Positions 51,239 to 60,576 of a stretch of 64,000 nt of DNA are shown in pieces. The DNA is from an uncultured Dehalococcoidia bacterium (lineage in GTDB: Bacteria > Chloroflexota > Dehalococcoidia > Lucifugimonadales > UBA3495). The stretch spans positions 1,404,880 through 1,468,879 of the forward strand of contig CATOSP010000002.1 in assembly GCA_951812625.1 (NCBI GenBank). The letters are read 5' to 3'. Every line of letters begins with the position of its first letter. Positions within the stretch are counted from its first letter, which is position 1. The notes under the pieces were generated by a model. The model had not been told where the DNA came from. It saw nothing but the letters and a program-made list of their open reading frames with translations, and ran no database searches. A program made the position numbers and the translations under genes.

Positions 51239-54200
51239 CTACTCCCTTGCCCCACCCGGATTGAATGACTGTTCCTGCCGGGCTTCCAGGTCTGCTTCCA
51301 TCTCAAGGTAAAGCTGCTGCAGCTTTTCCCGCATCTCTGGCGGCGGTTCCTCCCATAGTCCCCGCTCGATAGCCTCCAGCAACCTCTCCACCACCCCCTT
51401 CAGGGCCCAAGGGTTGCTCTGACGGAAGAATTGTTGGGTGTCCTCGTCAAGGACGTAGGCCTCGGTCACGTCCTCGTACATCCAGTCCTCGATAACCTGG
51501 GCGGTGGCGTCGTAGCCAAACATATAGTCAACAGTGGCGGCCAACTCGAATGCGCCCTTGTACCCATGGCGCTTCATTGACTCGATCCACTTGGGGTTGA
51601 CCACCCGGCTGCGGAACACGCGCCGGGCCTCGTCTTGGAGATCGCGGTTCCGGGCGCGGGTCGGGTCGGCGCTGTCTCCGAAGAACTGACGGGGATTGCG
51701 TCCGCTCAGGGCGCGGACTGTGGCGATCATGCCGCCGTGGTACTGCATATAGTCGTCGCTGTCGAAGATGTCGTGCTCGCGAGTGTCCTGGTTCTTTGCC
51801 GCCACCACAATCTGGCTGAACCTGAGCCGGAACTGGTCACGGGCGTTGACCCCGTGGTCCTGCCGGGTGTAGGCATAGCCGCCCCAGGCCGTGTAGACTT
51901 CGGCCAAGTCCTGAACGGTCTCCCAGTTGCGCTCGTCCAGGACGGTCAGAATGCCTGCCCCGTAGGTCCCTGGCTTGCTACCAAAGATACGGTACAGCGA
52001 GGATGCCCGGTCCATCGCGGGGGCATTTGCCTGCTCTCCGCCCTGAGTGGCTGCGCCGTCTGCCGGCGCCGCAGCTGTGTCCTCGCGCGTATGCTTCACA
52101 ACGTAGTTGCTTTCCGGGGGTTCGTCCAGCGAGGCGACCAATTCCACCGCCTGGTCGAGAAGGTCAATCAGATTGGGGAAGGCGTCGCGGAAGAACCCGC
52201 TGATGCGCACGGTTACGTCGATGCGGGGATGGCCCAATTCCTCGATGGGGATTGCTTCCAGGCCCAGGATGCGACGGCTTTCCGGCTGCCACACCGGCTT
52301 GACGCCAAGAAGCTGCAGTATCTGGGCAACGTCGTCGCCGTGGGTGCGCATGGCCGAGGTGCCCCAGACCACCATGCCCACCATCTCCGGGTAGCTTCCC
52401 TCTTCCTCGAGGTACTTCTCCAGGAGGGACTCGGCCAGTTGCCTGCCTGTCTCCCAGGCTGCCGGAGAGGGGATGGTCTTGGGGTCCACAGAATAGAAGT
52501 TGCGCCCGGTGGGCAGGATGTTGGCCATTCCCCGTGTCGGCGCGCCGCTTGGTCCGGGGGGTACGAACTTCCCCTCCAACCCTCGGAGCAGGTTTCCTAT
52601 CTCATCGGGAGTGCGCAGGATCGCGGGGTATATGGTGGCAGCGACGTACTCCAGTACCCGTTGGGTCTGCGTGTCGGGCGCTCCCAGCACCTCCTTGACC
52701 ACCTGGGCAACATCACTGGCGTGGAATCCGGTGTCAAGGAGCTTGCGGTAAGCCTCCCGGCAGAGCAGTTCTACCCGTTCCAACACGTCCCCGTTGGTGC
52801 GGACGGGCGTTTCTGGGTCCAGCCGCGTAATCACGTCCGGGATCTGAGCGGCAGTGGCCTCGCCCATATCTTCGGTCAACGCTGCGTAGTCCTGCCCAAG
52901 AGCCTCGGAGATGGAGCGGCGGAGGCTGGGGATTCCGCTGATGTCCAGGCGGGTGAGGGCGCAGAGCATTCCCACCAACTGCTCATCCTGGGGGGTATCC
53001 CCGAGGATGTGGAGGCCGTCCTTGATCTGGGCGTCCTTTAGCTCGCACAGGTAGCCATCTATTTCCAAGATGAACTCCCCGAAGTCGTCCGGCAGAGCCT
53101 CTATGCCGAGGTCCCGGTGCAACTCCGCCTGCTGGACCATCTCCCATATCTGGGTCTCCAGCAAGGGCAGCTTGGCAGGGTCCAACGTCTGGCACTGGTA
53201 ATGCTCGTCCATCAACTGCTCGATCCTGGCGATATCCCCGTAGCTGTCGGCGGTGGTCATAGCGGGGATGAGGTGGTCAACGATGGTAGCGTGGGCGCGT
53301 CGCTTGGCCTGCGCGCCCTCTCCCGGGTCATTGATGATGAACGGGTAGAACAAGGGCACATCGTCCAAGGCCACCTCCGGGTAGCAGGAGGGAGAAAGCC
53401 CGATGCCCTTGCCCGGAAGCCATTCCAGCGTGCCGTGCTTGCCCAGGTGGAGGATAGCGTCGGCCTGGAAAACGTCGCGTATCCAACGGTAATAGGCGAT
53501 GTAGTGATGGGTGGGTGCCATGTCCGGGCTATGGTAGATGGCGATGGGGTTGTCGCCGAACCCGCGGGGCGGCTGCAACCCGACGAATACGTTGCCCAGG
53601 TCTATGCCGGCGATGGCCAGGCTGCCGTTTGTCCTGTACACCTGCCCTGGAGGGTCGCCCCAGTCCCTGGCCAGTTCCTCGGTGACGTCCGATGGGAAGT
53701 ATTGGAACCAGTCCGCGTATTGCCGGGTGGTCACATGGCCCGCGGCCAACCGGAGTTGCTCCTCAGTCAGGGAGTCCCGGTCGTTGCTGCACCTTTCTAT
53801 GATGCGGTGTACTAGGTCGTCCCCGTCTTCGGGTATGTCGCTGACTCTGTACCCCGCGTCTTTCAAGGCGTGCAGCACTTCTATGACCGACGCCGGGGTA
53901 TCCAGGCCCACGGCATTCCCGATGCGGGCGTCCTTGGTGGGGTAGTTGCTGAGGACGATGGCGATTTTCTTATCCGAGTTGGGCTTCAGGCCCAGGTTTG
54001 ACTGTTTGATGGCAATCCGGGCCACCAGGTCAATCCGGTCGTCTCTGGGAACGTAGCGCTGGAGCCGCCCGTCCATCCTGCTCGGCCCATCAGCGGACGC
54101 TTCTTCTTTGAAGGAGATGGGCACGGATATCAGGCGCCCATCGAACTCCGGGAGGGCAACGCTCATAGCGGTGTCGATGGGACCCAGCCCGAGGGAATTC

Positions 54201-55105
54201 TCCAGCCATTCCTCCTGGGTGCCGGTGCTGATAATTGCCTGGACCATAGGGATGTTCAGGTTGTCCAGGTAGTCCACGGACCAGCCGGTGGCTACAGCCG
54301 CCCCCTCATCGCTGATGTCTCCCATCGACATGCCCATCGTGTTGATGATGCACTGGACCCGGGGGACTCCAGCAGGGTCTACCAGGTATTCAGTGAATGC
54401 CCGGTTAGCCTGACCGTCTCCCTCCGGGCTGTGTTTCAGGCTGAAGGCGAAAACCGGGAGTACGTTGGCTCCCTTCGCTTCCAGGGAGCGGATGAGACTG
54501 TCGATGGGCATCAAGTTTCCGCTCATCCAGTGGGCGCGGTAGAAGAGGATGCCGATGGAGACTTGTCCGGACTGAAACCTTTGGGCAATGAACTGGCCGA
54601 CATCGACCCCTTCGGCAACGTCGGGGTGATAGATGCCTTCCCAGGGAAGAGGTGTGGGGGCTTCGTGACCGTGGCCGGTGCCGAAGTACGTGTCGCTGAG
54701 GAACAGGAACAGGTTGCGGAAGTTCTGGACGCCGCCCTGCATCAGGTAGGAGAAAACCGTTTCCACCTCCGCCACCGGCACGGTGCAGGCGGTTACCAGG
54801 TCTTCGTCCCATTCCTGGTGGCCTGGGCAGGCAATGAGGGGAATCCCCTGCTCCCGGCACAGGCGGACTAGGGCGTCGAAGGTCTCCGGCATCGCCCGTT
54901 TCCCGCCCAGCAGCCGCAGGACTATGGCCCCGCACCGGGACGCAGAGGCAACAAGCCCGCCATTGACGTCTTCCGGCTCTGAGGCAACTGGATTCACGGC
55001 TATGACCGGAGGAAAGCCCTCTGGCATCTCCGACAATGCCCTGTCCGCCGTCAGGATGTCCGTGTCGGCAGTTGTGACGAAGAGGATGGACTTCTGCTGC
55101 TGCAT
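51239..55105 (-). CDS. cobN: Cobaltochelatase large subunit CobN
   Basis: 1288 residues, the usual size for CobN/BchH. It begins SILFVTTADTDILTADRALSEMP and has FRNLFLFLSDTYFGTG, GILFYRAHWMSGNLMPIDSLIRSLEAKGANVLPVF, the core LHLGKHGTLEWLPGKGIGLS (near 550), YPFIINDPGEGAQAKRRAHA, and later MRTHGDDVAQILQLLGV and RDAFPNLIDLLDQAV. It binds hydrogenobyrinic acid a,c-diamide or a related corrin and inserts cobalt with the ATPase subunits. BchH/ChlH is excluded by context: B12 riboswitch, cbiE and cbtAB. It follows cbiE by 20 bases. Confidence 0.92.
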   Translation of the reverse strand: MQQQKSILFVTTADTDILTADRALSEMPEGFPPVIAVNPVASEPEDVNGGLVASASRCGAIVLRLLGGKRAMPETFDALVRLCREQGIPLIACPGHQEWDEDLVTACTVPVAEVETVFSYLMQGGVQNFRNLFLFLSDTYFGTGHGHEAPTPLPWEGIYHPDVAEGVDVGQFIAQRFQSGQVSIGILFYRAHWMSGNLMPIDSLIRSLEAKGANVLPVFAFSLKHSPEGDGQANRAFTEYLVDPAGVPRVQCIINTMGMSMGDISDEGAAVATGWSVDYLDNLNIPMVQAIISTGTQEEWLENSLGLGPIDTAMSVALPEFDGRLISVPISFKEEASADGPSRMDGRLQRYVPRDDRIDLVARIAIKQSNLGLKPNSDKKIAIVLSNYPTKDARIGNAVGLDTPASVIEVLHALKDAGYRVSDIPEDGDDLVHRIIERCSNDRDSLTEEQLRLAAGHVTTRQYADWFQYFPSDVTEELARDWGDPPGQVYRTNGSLAIAGIDLGNVFVGLQPPRGFGDNPIAIYHSPDMAPTHHYIAYYRWIRDVFQADAILHLGKHGTLEWLPGKGIGLSPSCYPEVALDDVPLFYPFIINDPGEGAQAKRRAHATIVDHLIPAMTTADSYGDIARIEQLMDEHYQCQTLDPAKLPLLETQIWEMVQQAELHRDLGIEALPDDFGEFILEIDGYLCELKDAQIKDGLHILGDTPQDEQLVGMLCALTRLDISGIPSLRRSISEALGQDYAALTEDMGEATAAQIPDVITRLDPETPVRTNGDVLERVELLCREAYRKLLDTGFHASDVAQVVKEVLGAPDTQTQRVLEYVAATIYPAILRTPDEIGNLLRGLEGKFVPPGPSGAPTRGMANILPTGRNFYSVDPKTIPSPAAWETGRQLAESLLEKYLEEEGSYPEMVGMVVWGTSAMRTHGDDVAQILQLLGVKPVWQPESRRILGLEAIPIEELGHPRIDVTVRISGFFRDAFPNLIDLLDQAVELVASLDEPPESNYVVKHTREDTAAAPADGAATQGGEQANAPAMDRASSLYRIFGSKPGTYGAGILTVLDERNWETVQDLAEVYTAWGGYAYTRQDHGVNARDQFRLRFSQIVVAAKNQDTREHDIFDSDDYMQYHGGMIATVRALSGRNPRQFFGDSADPTRARNRDLQDEARRVFRSRVVNPKWIESMKRHGYKGAFELAATVDYMFGYDATAQVIEDWMYEDVTEAYVLDEDTQQFFRQSNPWALKGVVERLLEAIERGLWEEPPPEMREKLQQLYLEMEADLEARQEQSFNPGGARE

Positions 55106-55125
55106 ACCTAGGCCCGCAAGGGTAG

Positions 55126-55830
55126 CTATCTTCCTTCTGGTGGGGCGGTTCCTGTGAGGAAGACCATGATGGACAGGTCGCTGAATTCTTCGGTTATTTC
55201 ACTGCAATCCCGGAGTCCGCCGCTCCAGCGTTTCTCGCCCTCCAGGGTGAGCCGCTGGTACACGGTTACGGGAAGGTCGTTGGGTACCCCGGCATCAATC
55301 AGGCCCTGTGCGATGGCTGCCGGCATCAGGTCGAAGGGTCGTGGCAGCAATATGATGTGCCTTCTTCCCTCGTTGATGTAATGGACCAGTTCCTCCAACT
55401 CGCTTGCCGTGTCCGCCCGCTTGTGCAGAGTGATGAATACTGAGTCCTCCAGGGAGATGCCCGTGCGGGCCATTGCCACTTGCACCGAGCTTATACCCGG
55501 GACCAACTCAACCGCCCCTGCCCTTCTGCGGACCCGCGCCAGCAACTCCCGCGCCGAGACGTTAAGGTCGCCCCAGCAGCAAACGACGCAGCGTTTGCCT
55601 GCCTTCACCTGCCCCTCTGCGTATTCCAGGACGTCTTCCTGGTCCCGGTAGGACATAGGGCGGACTTCCGCATCCCCCAACCAAGGCTGCACCACGTTGA
55701 GCACGGTGGTAAATCCCAGCACCAAGTCGGCGTTGCGCAACGCCTCCTGACCTTGCAGCGTGAGCATGTCCCCGCTGCCTGGTCCGACTGCCACGACGGT
55801 GATTAAGCTATGGGTAAGATTGGTTGACAT
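55126..55830 (-). CDS. cbiE: Cobalt-precorrin-7 (C5)-methyltransferase / precorrin-6Y methylase CbiE-like
   Basis: A 234-residue SAM-dependent tetrapyrrole methylase. It has the N-terminal VVAVGPGSGDMLTLQGQEALRNADLVLGF, a VCCWGDLNVSA loop in the place of the usual SGDP motif, ELVPGISSVQVAMARTGISLEDSVFITLHKR and a C-terminal substrate domain. The pattern is closest to CbiE/N-terminal CobL, which methylates C5 of the corrin ring. No CbiT decarboxylase domain is fused. It is the first gene after the riboswitch and no other ring methylase is nearby. Most of the corrin pathway must be elsewhere or absent. Confidence 0.75.
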   Translation of the reverse strand: MSTNLTHSLITVVAVGPGSGDMLTLQGQEALRNADLVLGFTTVLNVVQPWLGDAEVRPMSYRDQEDVLEYAEGQVKAGKRCVVCCWGDLNVSARELLARVRRRAGAVELVPGISSVQVAMARTGISLEDSVFITLHKRADTASELEELVHYINEGRRHIILLPRPFDLMPAAIAQGLIDAGVPNDLPVTVYQRLTLEGEKRWSGGLRDCSEITEEFSDLSIMVFLTGTAPPEGR

Positions 55831-55883
55831 CGTTACTGCAATGTCCCTTTTCCACTGGGCGTTGGCTGATAGACTATTGGCAC

Positions 55884-55914
55884 AAAAAAACCCCTGGCTC
55901 TACTTCTGCCAGGG
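55884..55914 (-). terminator. Intrinsic terminator of the cobalamin riboswitch
   Basis: The minus strand reads CCCTGGC, a 9-base loop AGAAGTAGA, GCCAGGG, then GTTTTTTT. It lies between the aptamer and cbiE, so ligand binding can stop transcription. Confidence 0.9.
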
Positions 55915-55973
55915 ATTATCCGGGTTTGGCGGGCATCGCCCAGGGTCTTTTCTGTATCGCGCAGAGTAGAGCT

Positions 55974-56132
55974 CCCACACCCGGGCAGGTTTCCTGACTT
56001 TCGGACGCCGGGCAGGCCCTGCGGTTGGAGTGCCAGCGCAGAGCGGTCGGTTCCGGCTTCCCTTCACAGTGGCGCAACCGTGGCGGACTCGCACCGCCTT
56101 CCCCTTTAGCCGATGGTGGCGCACCGGGTGGG
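55974..56132 (-). promoter_or_regulatory. Cobalamin (B12) riboswitch aptamer
   Basis: The minus strand carries the conserved core blocks: AAAGGGGAAGGCGGTGCGAG, GCGCCACTGT and the B12 box AAGTCAGGAAACCTGCC. They are closed by a P1 helix, CCCACCCG (56132-56125) with CGGGTGTGGG (55983-55974). It precedes cbiE-cobN-cbtB-cbtA. A segment just after P1 (GCTCTACT, 55972-55965) is complementary to AGTAGAGC in the terminator (55904-55897), giving the antiterminator. Confidence 0.93.
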
Positions 56133-56197
56133 CCATTCGATTGTTAAACGATGTGAGTTAAGTAGGTACCGATTAGCTATGCTACTACCGACGGGTA

Positions 56198-56226
56198 ATC
56201 TAGCTGCAACGAGAGGAGTTGTCAAT
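56198..56226 (-). promoter_or_regulatory. Sigma70-type promoter of the cobalamin/cobalt operon
   Basis: On the minus strand TTGACA (56226-56221), a 17-base spacer and TAGATT (56203-56198). Transcription would start about 60 bases before the riboswitch. Confidence 0.65.
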
Positions 56227-56380
56227 AGCCGCTTGCTATGGGGGTAGCGTTCCGTCTTGGGTGGTCTAGGCCATCCAAGCAGCCATCTAACAATGGTCCA
56301 TGTATTCCCCCGACTGAAATGACGGGGTGGCCAGAAATGAAACCATCTGAATTGCACCTCTACCCTGGGTTGAATTCCAG

Positions 56381-56409
56381 TTGACATACGGCAGGTTGAT
56401 TGTTAGAGT
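56381..56409 (+). promoter_or_regulatory. Sigma70-type promoter of the str-S10 operon
   Basis: TTGACA (56381-56386), a 17-base spacer and TAGAGT (56404-56409). The leader to rpsL is about 30 bases. The open frame running through it is not part of rpsL. Confidence 0.65.
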
Positions 56410-56446
56410 ACTGCCTTGCTGTCAACTTGAACGGCGAGGAATATCT

Positions 56447-56866
56447 ATGCCAACCGTGAATCAACTGGTGAGGAAACGGCGCGAGCCGGTCCGAAAGAAG
56501 ACCAAGGCGCCCGCGCTGCATTACGTCCAGAACTCGCTGCGTAACCGGACCAAGTATGGGCCAGGATGTCCTCAAAGGCGGGGAGTCTGTATCCAGGTCC
56601 GCACCATGACCCCCAAGAAGCCTAACTCAGCCCTGCGCAAGATTGCCCGCGTTCGCCTGACCAACGGGGTAGAGGTTACGGCATACATCGGCGGAGAGGG
56701 CCACAACCTTCAGGAGCACTCCGTCGTGCTTGTGAGAGGGGGGCGCGTGAAAGACCTTCCCGGTGTCCGCTACCACGTAATCCGCAGCGCACTCGACTGT
56801 GAGGGAGTACAGGACCGCAGGCGAGGACGGAGCAAGTACGGCGCGGACCGCCCGAGGGTGGGATAG
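56447..56866 (+). CDS. rpsL: 30S ribosomal protein S12
   Basis: 139 residues beginning [20 protein letters not shown], with [25 protein letters not shown] and [27 protein letters not shown]12 shapes the decoding centre. The two lysines linked to streptomycin sensitivity (TPKKPNS and GGRVKDLPG) are both present. GGCGAGGA lies before the ATG at 56447; the frame from 56381 runs through the promoter and is rejected. First gene of the ribosomal operon. Confidence 0.97.
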   Translation: MPTVNQLVRKRREPVRKKTKAPALHYVQNSLRNRTKYGPGCPQRRGVCIQVRTMTPKKPNSALRKIARVRLTNGVEVTAYIGGEGHNLQEHSVVLVRGGRVKDLPGVRYHVIRSALDCEGVQDRRRGRSKYGADRPRVG

Positions 56867-56941
56867 GTGCAAACGCTGGCGTCTGTTATGACGGGCATCT
56901 CCCACTCCTTGTAAATAGCTGAGACTTAGACGGAGCTTATT

Positions 56942-57412
56942 ATGTCGAGAAGAAGGCGGCCCGAGCGGCGGATAGTCGCACCGGACCCGATGTACCGCAA
57001 TGTGGAGTTGTCTCGGTTCATCAACTGTGTTATGCAACGAGGCAAGAAGACGACCGCACAGCGCATCATTTACAATGCCTTCGACCTGATACGGGATCAG
57101 TCAAACCGGGAGCCGCTGGAGGTGTTCCAGCAGGCGATGCGGAACGCCACTCCCGCCGTTGAAGTGAGGCCCAAGAGGGTCGGCGGAGCGACGTACCAAG
57201 TCCCGACCGAACTCCGACCAAGCCGCAGCGAGGCGCTGGCCATTCGTTGGTTGATTCGCGGGGCGAGGTCGAGGAAGGGTGTCCCCATGCGGCGTGGGTT
57301 GGCAGATGAATTGATGGAAGCTGCCCGAGGCGAAGGGTCAGCGGTCCGAAGGAAGGACGAACTCCACCGTATGGCCGAGGCGAACCGGGCCTTCGTCCAC
57401 TACCGCAGGTAA
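56942..57412 (+). CDS. rpsG: 30S ribosomal protein S7
   Basis: 156 residues. MSRRRRPERRIVAPDPMYRN, then LSRFINCVMQRGKKTTAQRIIYNAFD, VEVRPKRVGGATYQVPTE and a C-terminal HRMAEANRAFVHYRR. It is a primary 16S rRNA binder that nucleates the 30S head. 75 bases after rpsL, with GGAG eight bases upstream of the ATG. Length and motifs are standard. Confidence 0.97.
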   Translation: MSRRRRPERRIVAPDPMYRNVELSRFINCVMQRGKKTTAQRIIYNAFDLIRDQSNREPLEVFQQAMRNATPAVEVRPKRVGGATYQVPTELRPSRSEALAIRWLIRGARSRKGVPMRRGLADELMEAARGEGSAVRRKDELHRMAEANRAFVHYRR

Positions 57413-57435
57413 GGGTCGCGCACCCAGACTCCTTT

Positions 57436-59523
57436 ATGACTGAAACCAGCATTCCAATAAACCGGATCCGCAACATTGGATTCATTGCTCATATTGACGC
57501 AGGGAAGACCACCGTCACCGAGCGTGTGCTGTTCATCACGGGCCGTATCCACAGGGTGGGAGAGGTTGACGAGGGCACTACAGCGATGGACTGGATGCCC
57601 CAGGAAAGAGAGCGGGGCATTACCATAACGGCCGCGGCAACCACCGCTTTCTGGCGCGACCACCGGGTCAATATCATTGATACTCCCGGCCACGTGGACT
57701 TCACTGCAGAGGTTGAGAGGAGTCTGCGGGTCCTTGACGGCGGGATTGTAGTCTTGGACGCGGTTGCGGGCGTGCAGTCGCAGTCGGAAACGGTGTGGCG
57801 ACAGGCCAACACGTATGAGGTGCCCCGCATCTGCTTTGTCAACAAGATGGACAGGGTAGGGGCGAGCTACGAGCGCACGATCGAGTCGGTCCGCCGTAGA
57901 TTGGGTGCAAATCCTGTGGCGTTGCAACTGCCGATCGGAGAGGAAGCAGAGTTTCAGGGGGTTATCGATCTGCTGGGCGGAGTGGCGATGGTATACCCTG
58001 ATGGAGGACGAAGAGGCAGTAGTTCCGACGTCCCTGAGGTTATACCTGTGCCGACCGACTACGAAGAGGAGTACGAACGCTATCGCCAGAGCATGATCGA
58101 AAAGATCGTGGAGACGGACGAGTCGCTCCTCATTCGCTATCTGGAGGGAGAGGACATCGACGTCGACGACCTCCGGCAAGCGCTGCGCCGCGCGACGATG
58201 GAGCAAAGCCTGGTTCCCGTCCTCTGCGGAAGCGCGACCACCAGCAAAGGCATCCATCCCCTGCTAGATGCCATCGTCGACTATTTGCCTTCCCCGCAGG
58301 ATATACCCGCCGTGGGGGGAGTAGATCCCAGTTCGGGAGAAGTACAACTGAGGCACCCGGAAGAGGACGGCGATTTCGCCGCCCTTGCGTTTAAGGTGGC
58401 GACCGACCCCTACGTGGGCAGGCTGGTGTTCCTGCGCGTCTACTCCGGTGCAGAGAATTCAGGGGCCCAGGTCTATAATGTGACCAAGAAGGCACGAGAG
58501 CGGCTTGGGCGTCTCATCCTGATGCACGCGAACCGACGGGAGGAACTGGAGTCGATCGGTGCGGGAAATATCTGCGCCGTGGTGGGGTTGAGGGAAACGT
58601 TCACAGGTGACACTATCTGTAGCGGGCCTCGACCTGTGATACTCGAACCCCCCCACTTCCCGGAACCGGTGGTTTCTGTGGCTATCGAACCGGCGACACG
58701 AGCAGACCAGGACCGTCTTTCGCAGGCCTTGCGCAAGTTATCCGACGAGGACCCGACATTCTTGGTCCGGTTCGATGAGGAAACTGGACAGACTATCATG
58801 TCGGGAATGGGCGAACTGCATCTGGAGGTCCTGGTCGACCGGATGCGACGCGAGTTCGACGTCGAGGCCAACGTCGGTAGACCGCGAGTTTCCTACCGCG
58901 AGACGATTACCCAGCCGGTCCGTGTTGAGGGCCGATTCGTACGGCAGACTGGCGGGCACGGTCAGTTCGGTCATGTCTGGCTAGAGTTGGAGCCCCTGGA
59001 AGGGGGGGCCGGCATCGTTTACGAGGAGAAGATCGTCGGCGGAGTGATTCCGCGACAGTTTATCCCTGCGGTGGAAAAAGGCGTTAAACAGGCACTTGAT
59101 AATGGTCCCATCGGGGGATTCCCTTTGGTAGACATTAAGGTCACTCTGGTAGATGGCAGCTTCCACCCCGTAGACTCGTCGGACATAGCCTTCAGCAGCG
59201 CGGCAATGATGGCAATCCGGGAAGGAGTTCCCAGGGGACGGCCAGTGTTGCTGGAGCCAATAGTGGATATGGAAGTGGTGTGTCCCGGAGAGACACTTGG
59301 CGAGGTGCTGGCTGATTTGGGAACTCGCCGGGCACAGATCAGGAGCATCGAAGGTCAAGGAGATGTGCAGGTGGCACGTGCAATGTTGCCTCTTGGCGAA
59401 ACCTTCGCGTACACTACCGCATTGCGCTCGATAACAAGCGGGCGGGCATCCTATTCTATGGAATTCAAGCATTATGAGCAGGTGGCCGAGGACGTGTTGC
59501 GTGCCAGCGGTAGCCTGAGATAA
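57436..59523 (+). CDS. fusA: Translation elongation factor G
   Basis: A 695-residue translational GTPase that drives ribosome translocation. G1 is AHIDAGKTT (18-26), switch I RGITITAAATTAFW, G3 DTPGHVDF, G4 NKMD (about 137-140) and G5 near GSATTSKG. Domains II-V follow, with SGMGELHLEVLVDRMRREF and, in domain IV, RFVRQTGGHGQFGHVWLELEP. The ATG follows rpsG by 23 bases without a clear Shine-Dalgarno, so coupling to rpsG is likely. Unlike the common str operon, no tuf follows. Confidence 0.96.
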   Translation: MTETSIPINRIRNIGFIAHIDAGKTTVTERVLFITGRIHRVGEVDEGTTAMDWMPQERERGITITAAATTAFWRDHRVNIIDTPGHVDFTAEVERSLRVLDGGIVVLDAVAGVQSQSETVWRQANTYEVPRICFVNKMDRVGASYERTIESVRRRLGANPVALQLPIGEEAEFQGVIDLLGGVAMVYPDGGRRGSSSDVPEVIPVPTDYEEEYERYRQSMIEKIVETDESLLIRYLEGEDIDVDDLRQALRRATMEQSLVPVLCGSATTSKGIHPLLDAIVDYLPSPQDIPAVGGVDPSSGEVQLRHPEEDGDFAALAFKVATDPYVGRLVFLRVYSGAENSGAQVYNVTKKARERLGRLILMHANRREELESIGAGNICAVVGLRETFTGDTICSGPRPVILEPPHFPEPVVSVAIEPATRADQDRLSQALRKLSDEDPTFLVRFDEETGQTIMSGMGELHLEVLVDRMRREFDVEANVGRPRVSYRETITQPVRVEGRFVRQTGGHGQFGHVWLELEPLEGGAGIVYEEKIVGGVIPRQFIPAVEKGVKQALDNGPIGGFPLVDIKVTLVDGSFHPVDSSDIAFSSAAMMAIREGVPRGRPVLLEPIVDMEVVCPGETLGEVLADLGTRRAQIRSIEGQGDVQVARAMLPLGETFAYTTALRSITSGRASYSMEFKHYEQVAEDVLRASGSLR

Positions 59524-59550
59524 AGCAACGCTTGCAGAGATTGGGGGAAG

Positions 59551-59862
59551 ATGGTCACCAGGCAGAAAGTCAGAATCATACTCAGGGCCTTCGATCACAA
59601 GATGCTTGACCTGTCTGCTGGCCAGATCGTAGAGACCGCAGAGCGGACGGGTGCCAGGGTGGCAGGGCCGGTTCCGCTGCCCACGCACATACGTCGGTTC
59701 TGCGTAATCCGAAGTCCCCATGTGGACAAGGACTCGCGGGAACATTTTGAGATACGCACCCACAAGAGACTCATCGATATCTTGGAACCTACGTCGAAGA
59801 CCATCGACTCGCTGACGCGGCTGAACCTGCCCGCCGGCGTAGATATATCCATCAAGCTGTAG
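59551..59862 (+). CDS. rpsJ: 30S ribosomal protein S10
   Basis: 103 residues. [43 protein letters not shown], then [26 protein letters not shown] and LDLPAGVDI-type end ([13 protein letters not shown]). It is a 30S head protein and, as NusE, part of antitermination complexes. It starts 27 bases after fusA, joining the str and S10 operons directly. GGGGGAAG precedes the ATG. Confidence 0.97.
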   Translation: MVTRQKVRIILRAFDHKMLDLSAGQIVETAERTGARVAGPVPLPTHIRRFCVIRSPHVDKDSREHFEIRTHKRLIDILEPTSKTIDSLTRLNLPAGVDISIKL

Positions 59863-59915
59863 AGACTGGCCTTGGAGGGTCATTCTCACGAACCTGAACG
59901 TATTAGGGGAAACTC

Positions 59916-60530
59916 ATGCTCCAGGGATTTCTGGGCAGAAAAATCGGTATGAGCCAGGTCTTTCGGGATGACGGGAGAGTGGTGCCTGTCACGGTCATTG
60001 AGGCCGGGCCATGCACCGTCACTCAAGTGAAGACCAAAGAGAGCGACGGCTATGAGGCCGTGCAGTTGGGATTTGGCCATGCCAAGCGGTCCAACAGGCC
60101 CATGCGGGGACACCTGCGGAATGGGGCACCCGTTCGCTATTTGAGAGAAGTCAAGGCGGACGATCCTACCGAGTTTGAAGTCGGCCAGACGGTTTCAGTT
60201 GACATCTTCGCAGAAGGTGAGAAGGTCGATATCGTGAGCCGTTCAAAGGGCCGCGGTTTTGCCGGGACCATGAAGCGTCACGATTTTGGCGGGGGTCCGA
60301 GGACTCACGGTCAGTCCGACCGGGCCCGTGCGCCGGGGTCGATCGGTGGCGGGACTACCCCCGGCAAGGTTTTCAAGGGGTTGAAGATGGCCGGACACAT
60401 GGGCAACGAGCGCATCACTGCCAAGCGTCTTGAGGTCATCAGGGTGGACCCAGAGCGAAACCTTCTCATCGTTAAGGGTGGCGTTCCTGGCGGCCCCAAT
60501 GGCCTCCTTCAGATTAGACGTGCCAAATAA
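59916..60530 (+). CDS. rplC: 50S ribosomal protein L3
   Basis: 204 residues. MLQGFLGRKIGMSQVFRDDGRVVPVTVIEAGP at the N-terminus and the long central loop FAGTMKRHDFGGGPRTHGQS, RAPGSIGGGTTPGKVFKGLKMAGHMGNERIT that reaches the peptidyl transferase centre. It is a primary 23S binder, with standard length. It has an intact GRKIGM start motif and a normal operon position after rpsJ. Confidence 0.97.
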   Translation: MLQGFLGRKIGMSQVFRDDGRVVPVTVIEAGPCTVTQVKTKESDGYEAVQLGFGHAKRSNRPMRGHLRNGAPVRYLREVKADDPTEFEVGQTVSVDIFAEGEKVDIVSRSKGRGFAGTMKRHDFGGGPRTHGQSDRARAPGSIGGGTTPGKVFKGLKMAGHMGNERITAKRLEVIRVDPERNLLIVKGGVPGGPNGLLQIRRAK

Positions 60531-60576
60531 CGACTCCCCGACGGGCAGGTAAACATTTTCGAAGGCAGCATTAGTT

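Noticed and set aside
51635-53041. 468-codon plus-strand frame within cobN
   Set aside because: Antisense shadow of cobN; no recognisable domain.
55900-56136. 78-codon minus-strand frame
   Set aside because: Lies wholly within the cobalamin riboswitch and its expression platform.
56381-56446. N-terminal extension of rpsL
   Set aside because: This stretch contains the promoter; S12 starts MPTVNQL at 56447.
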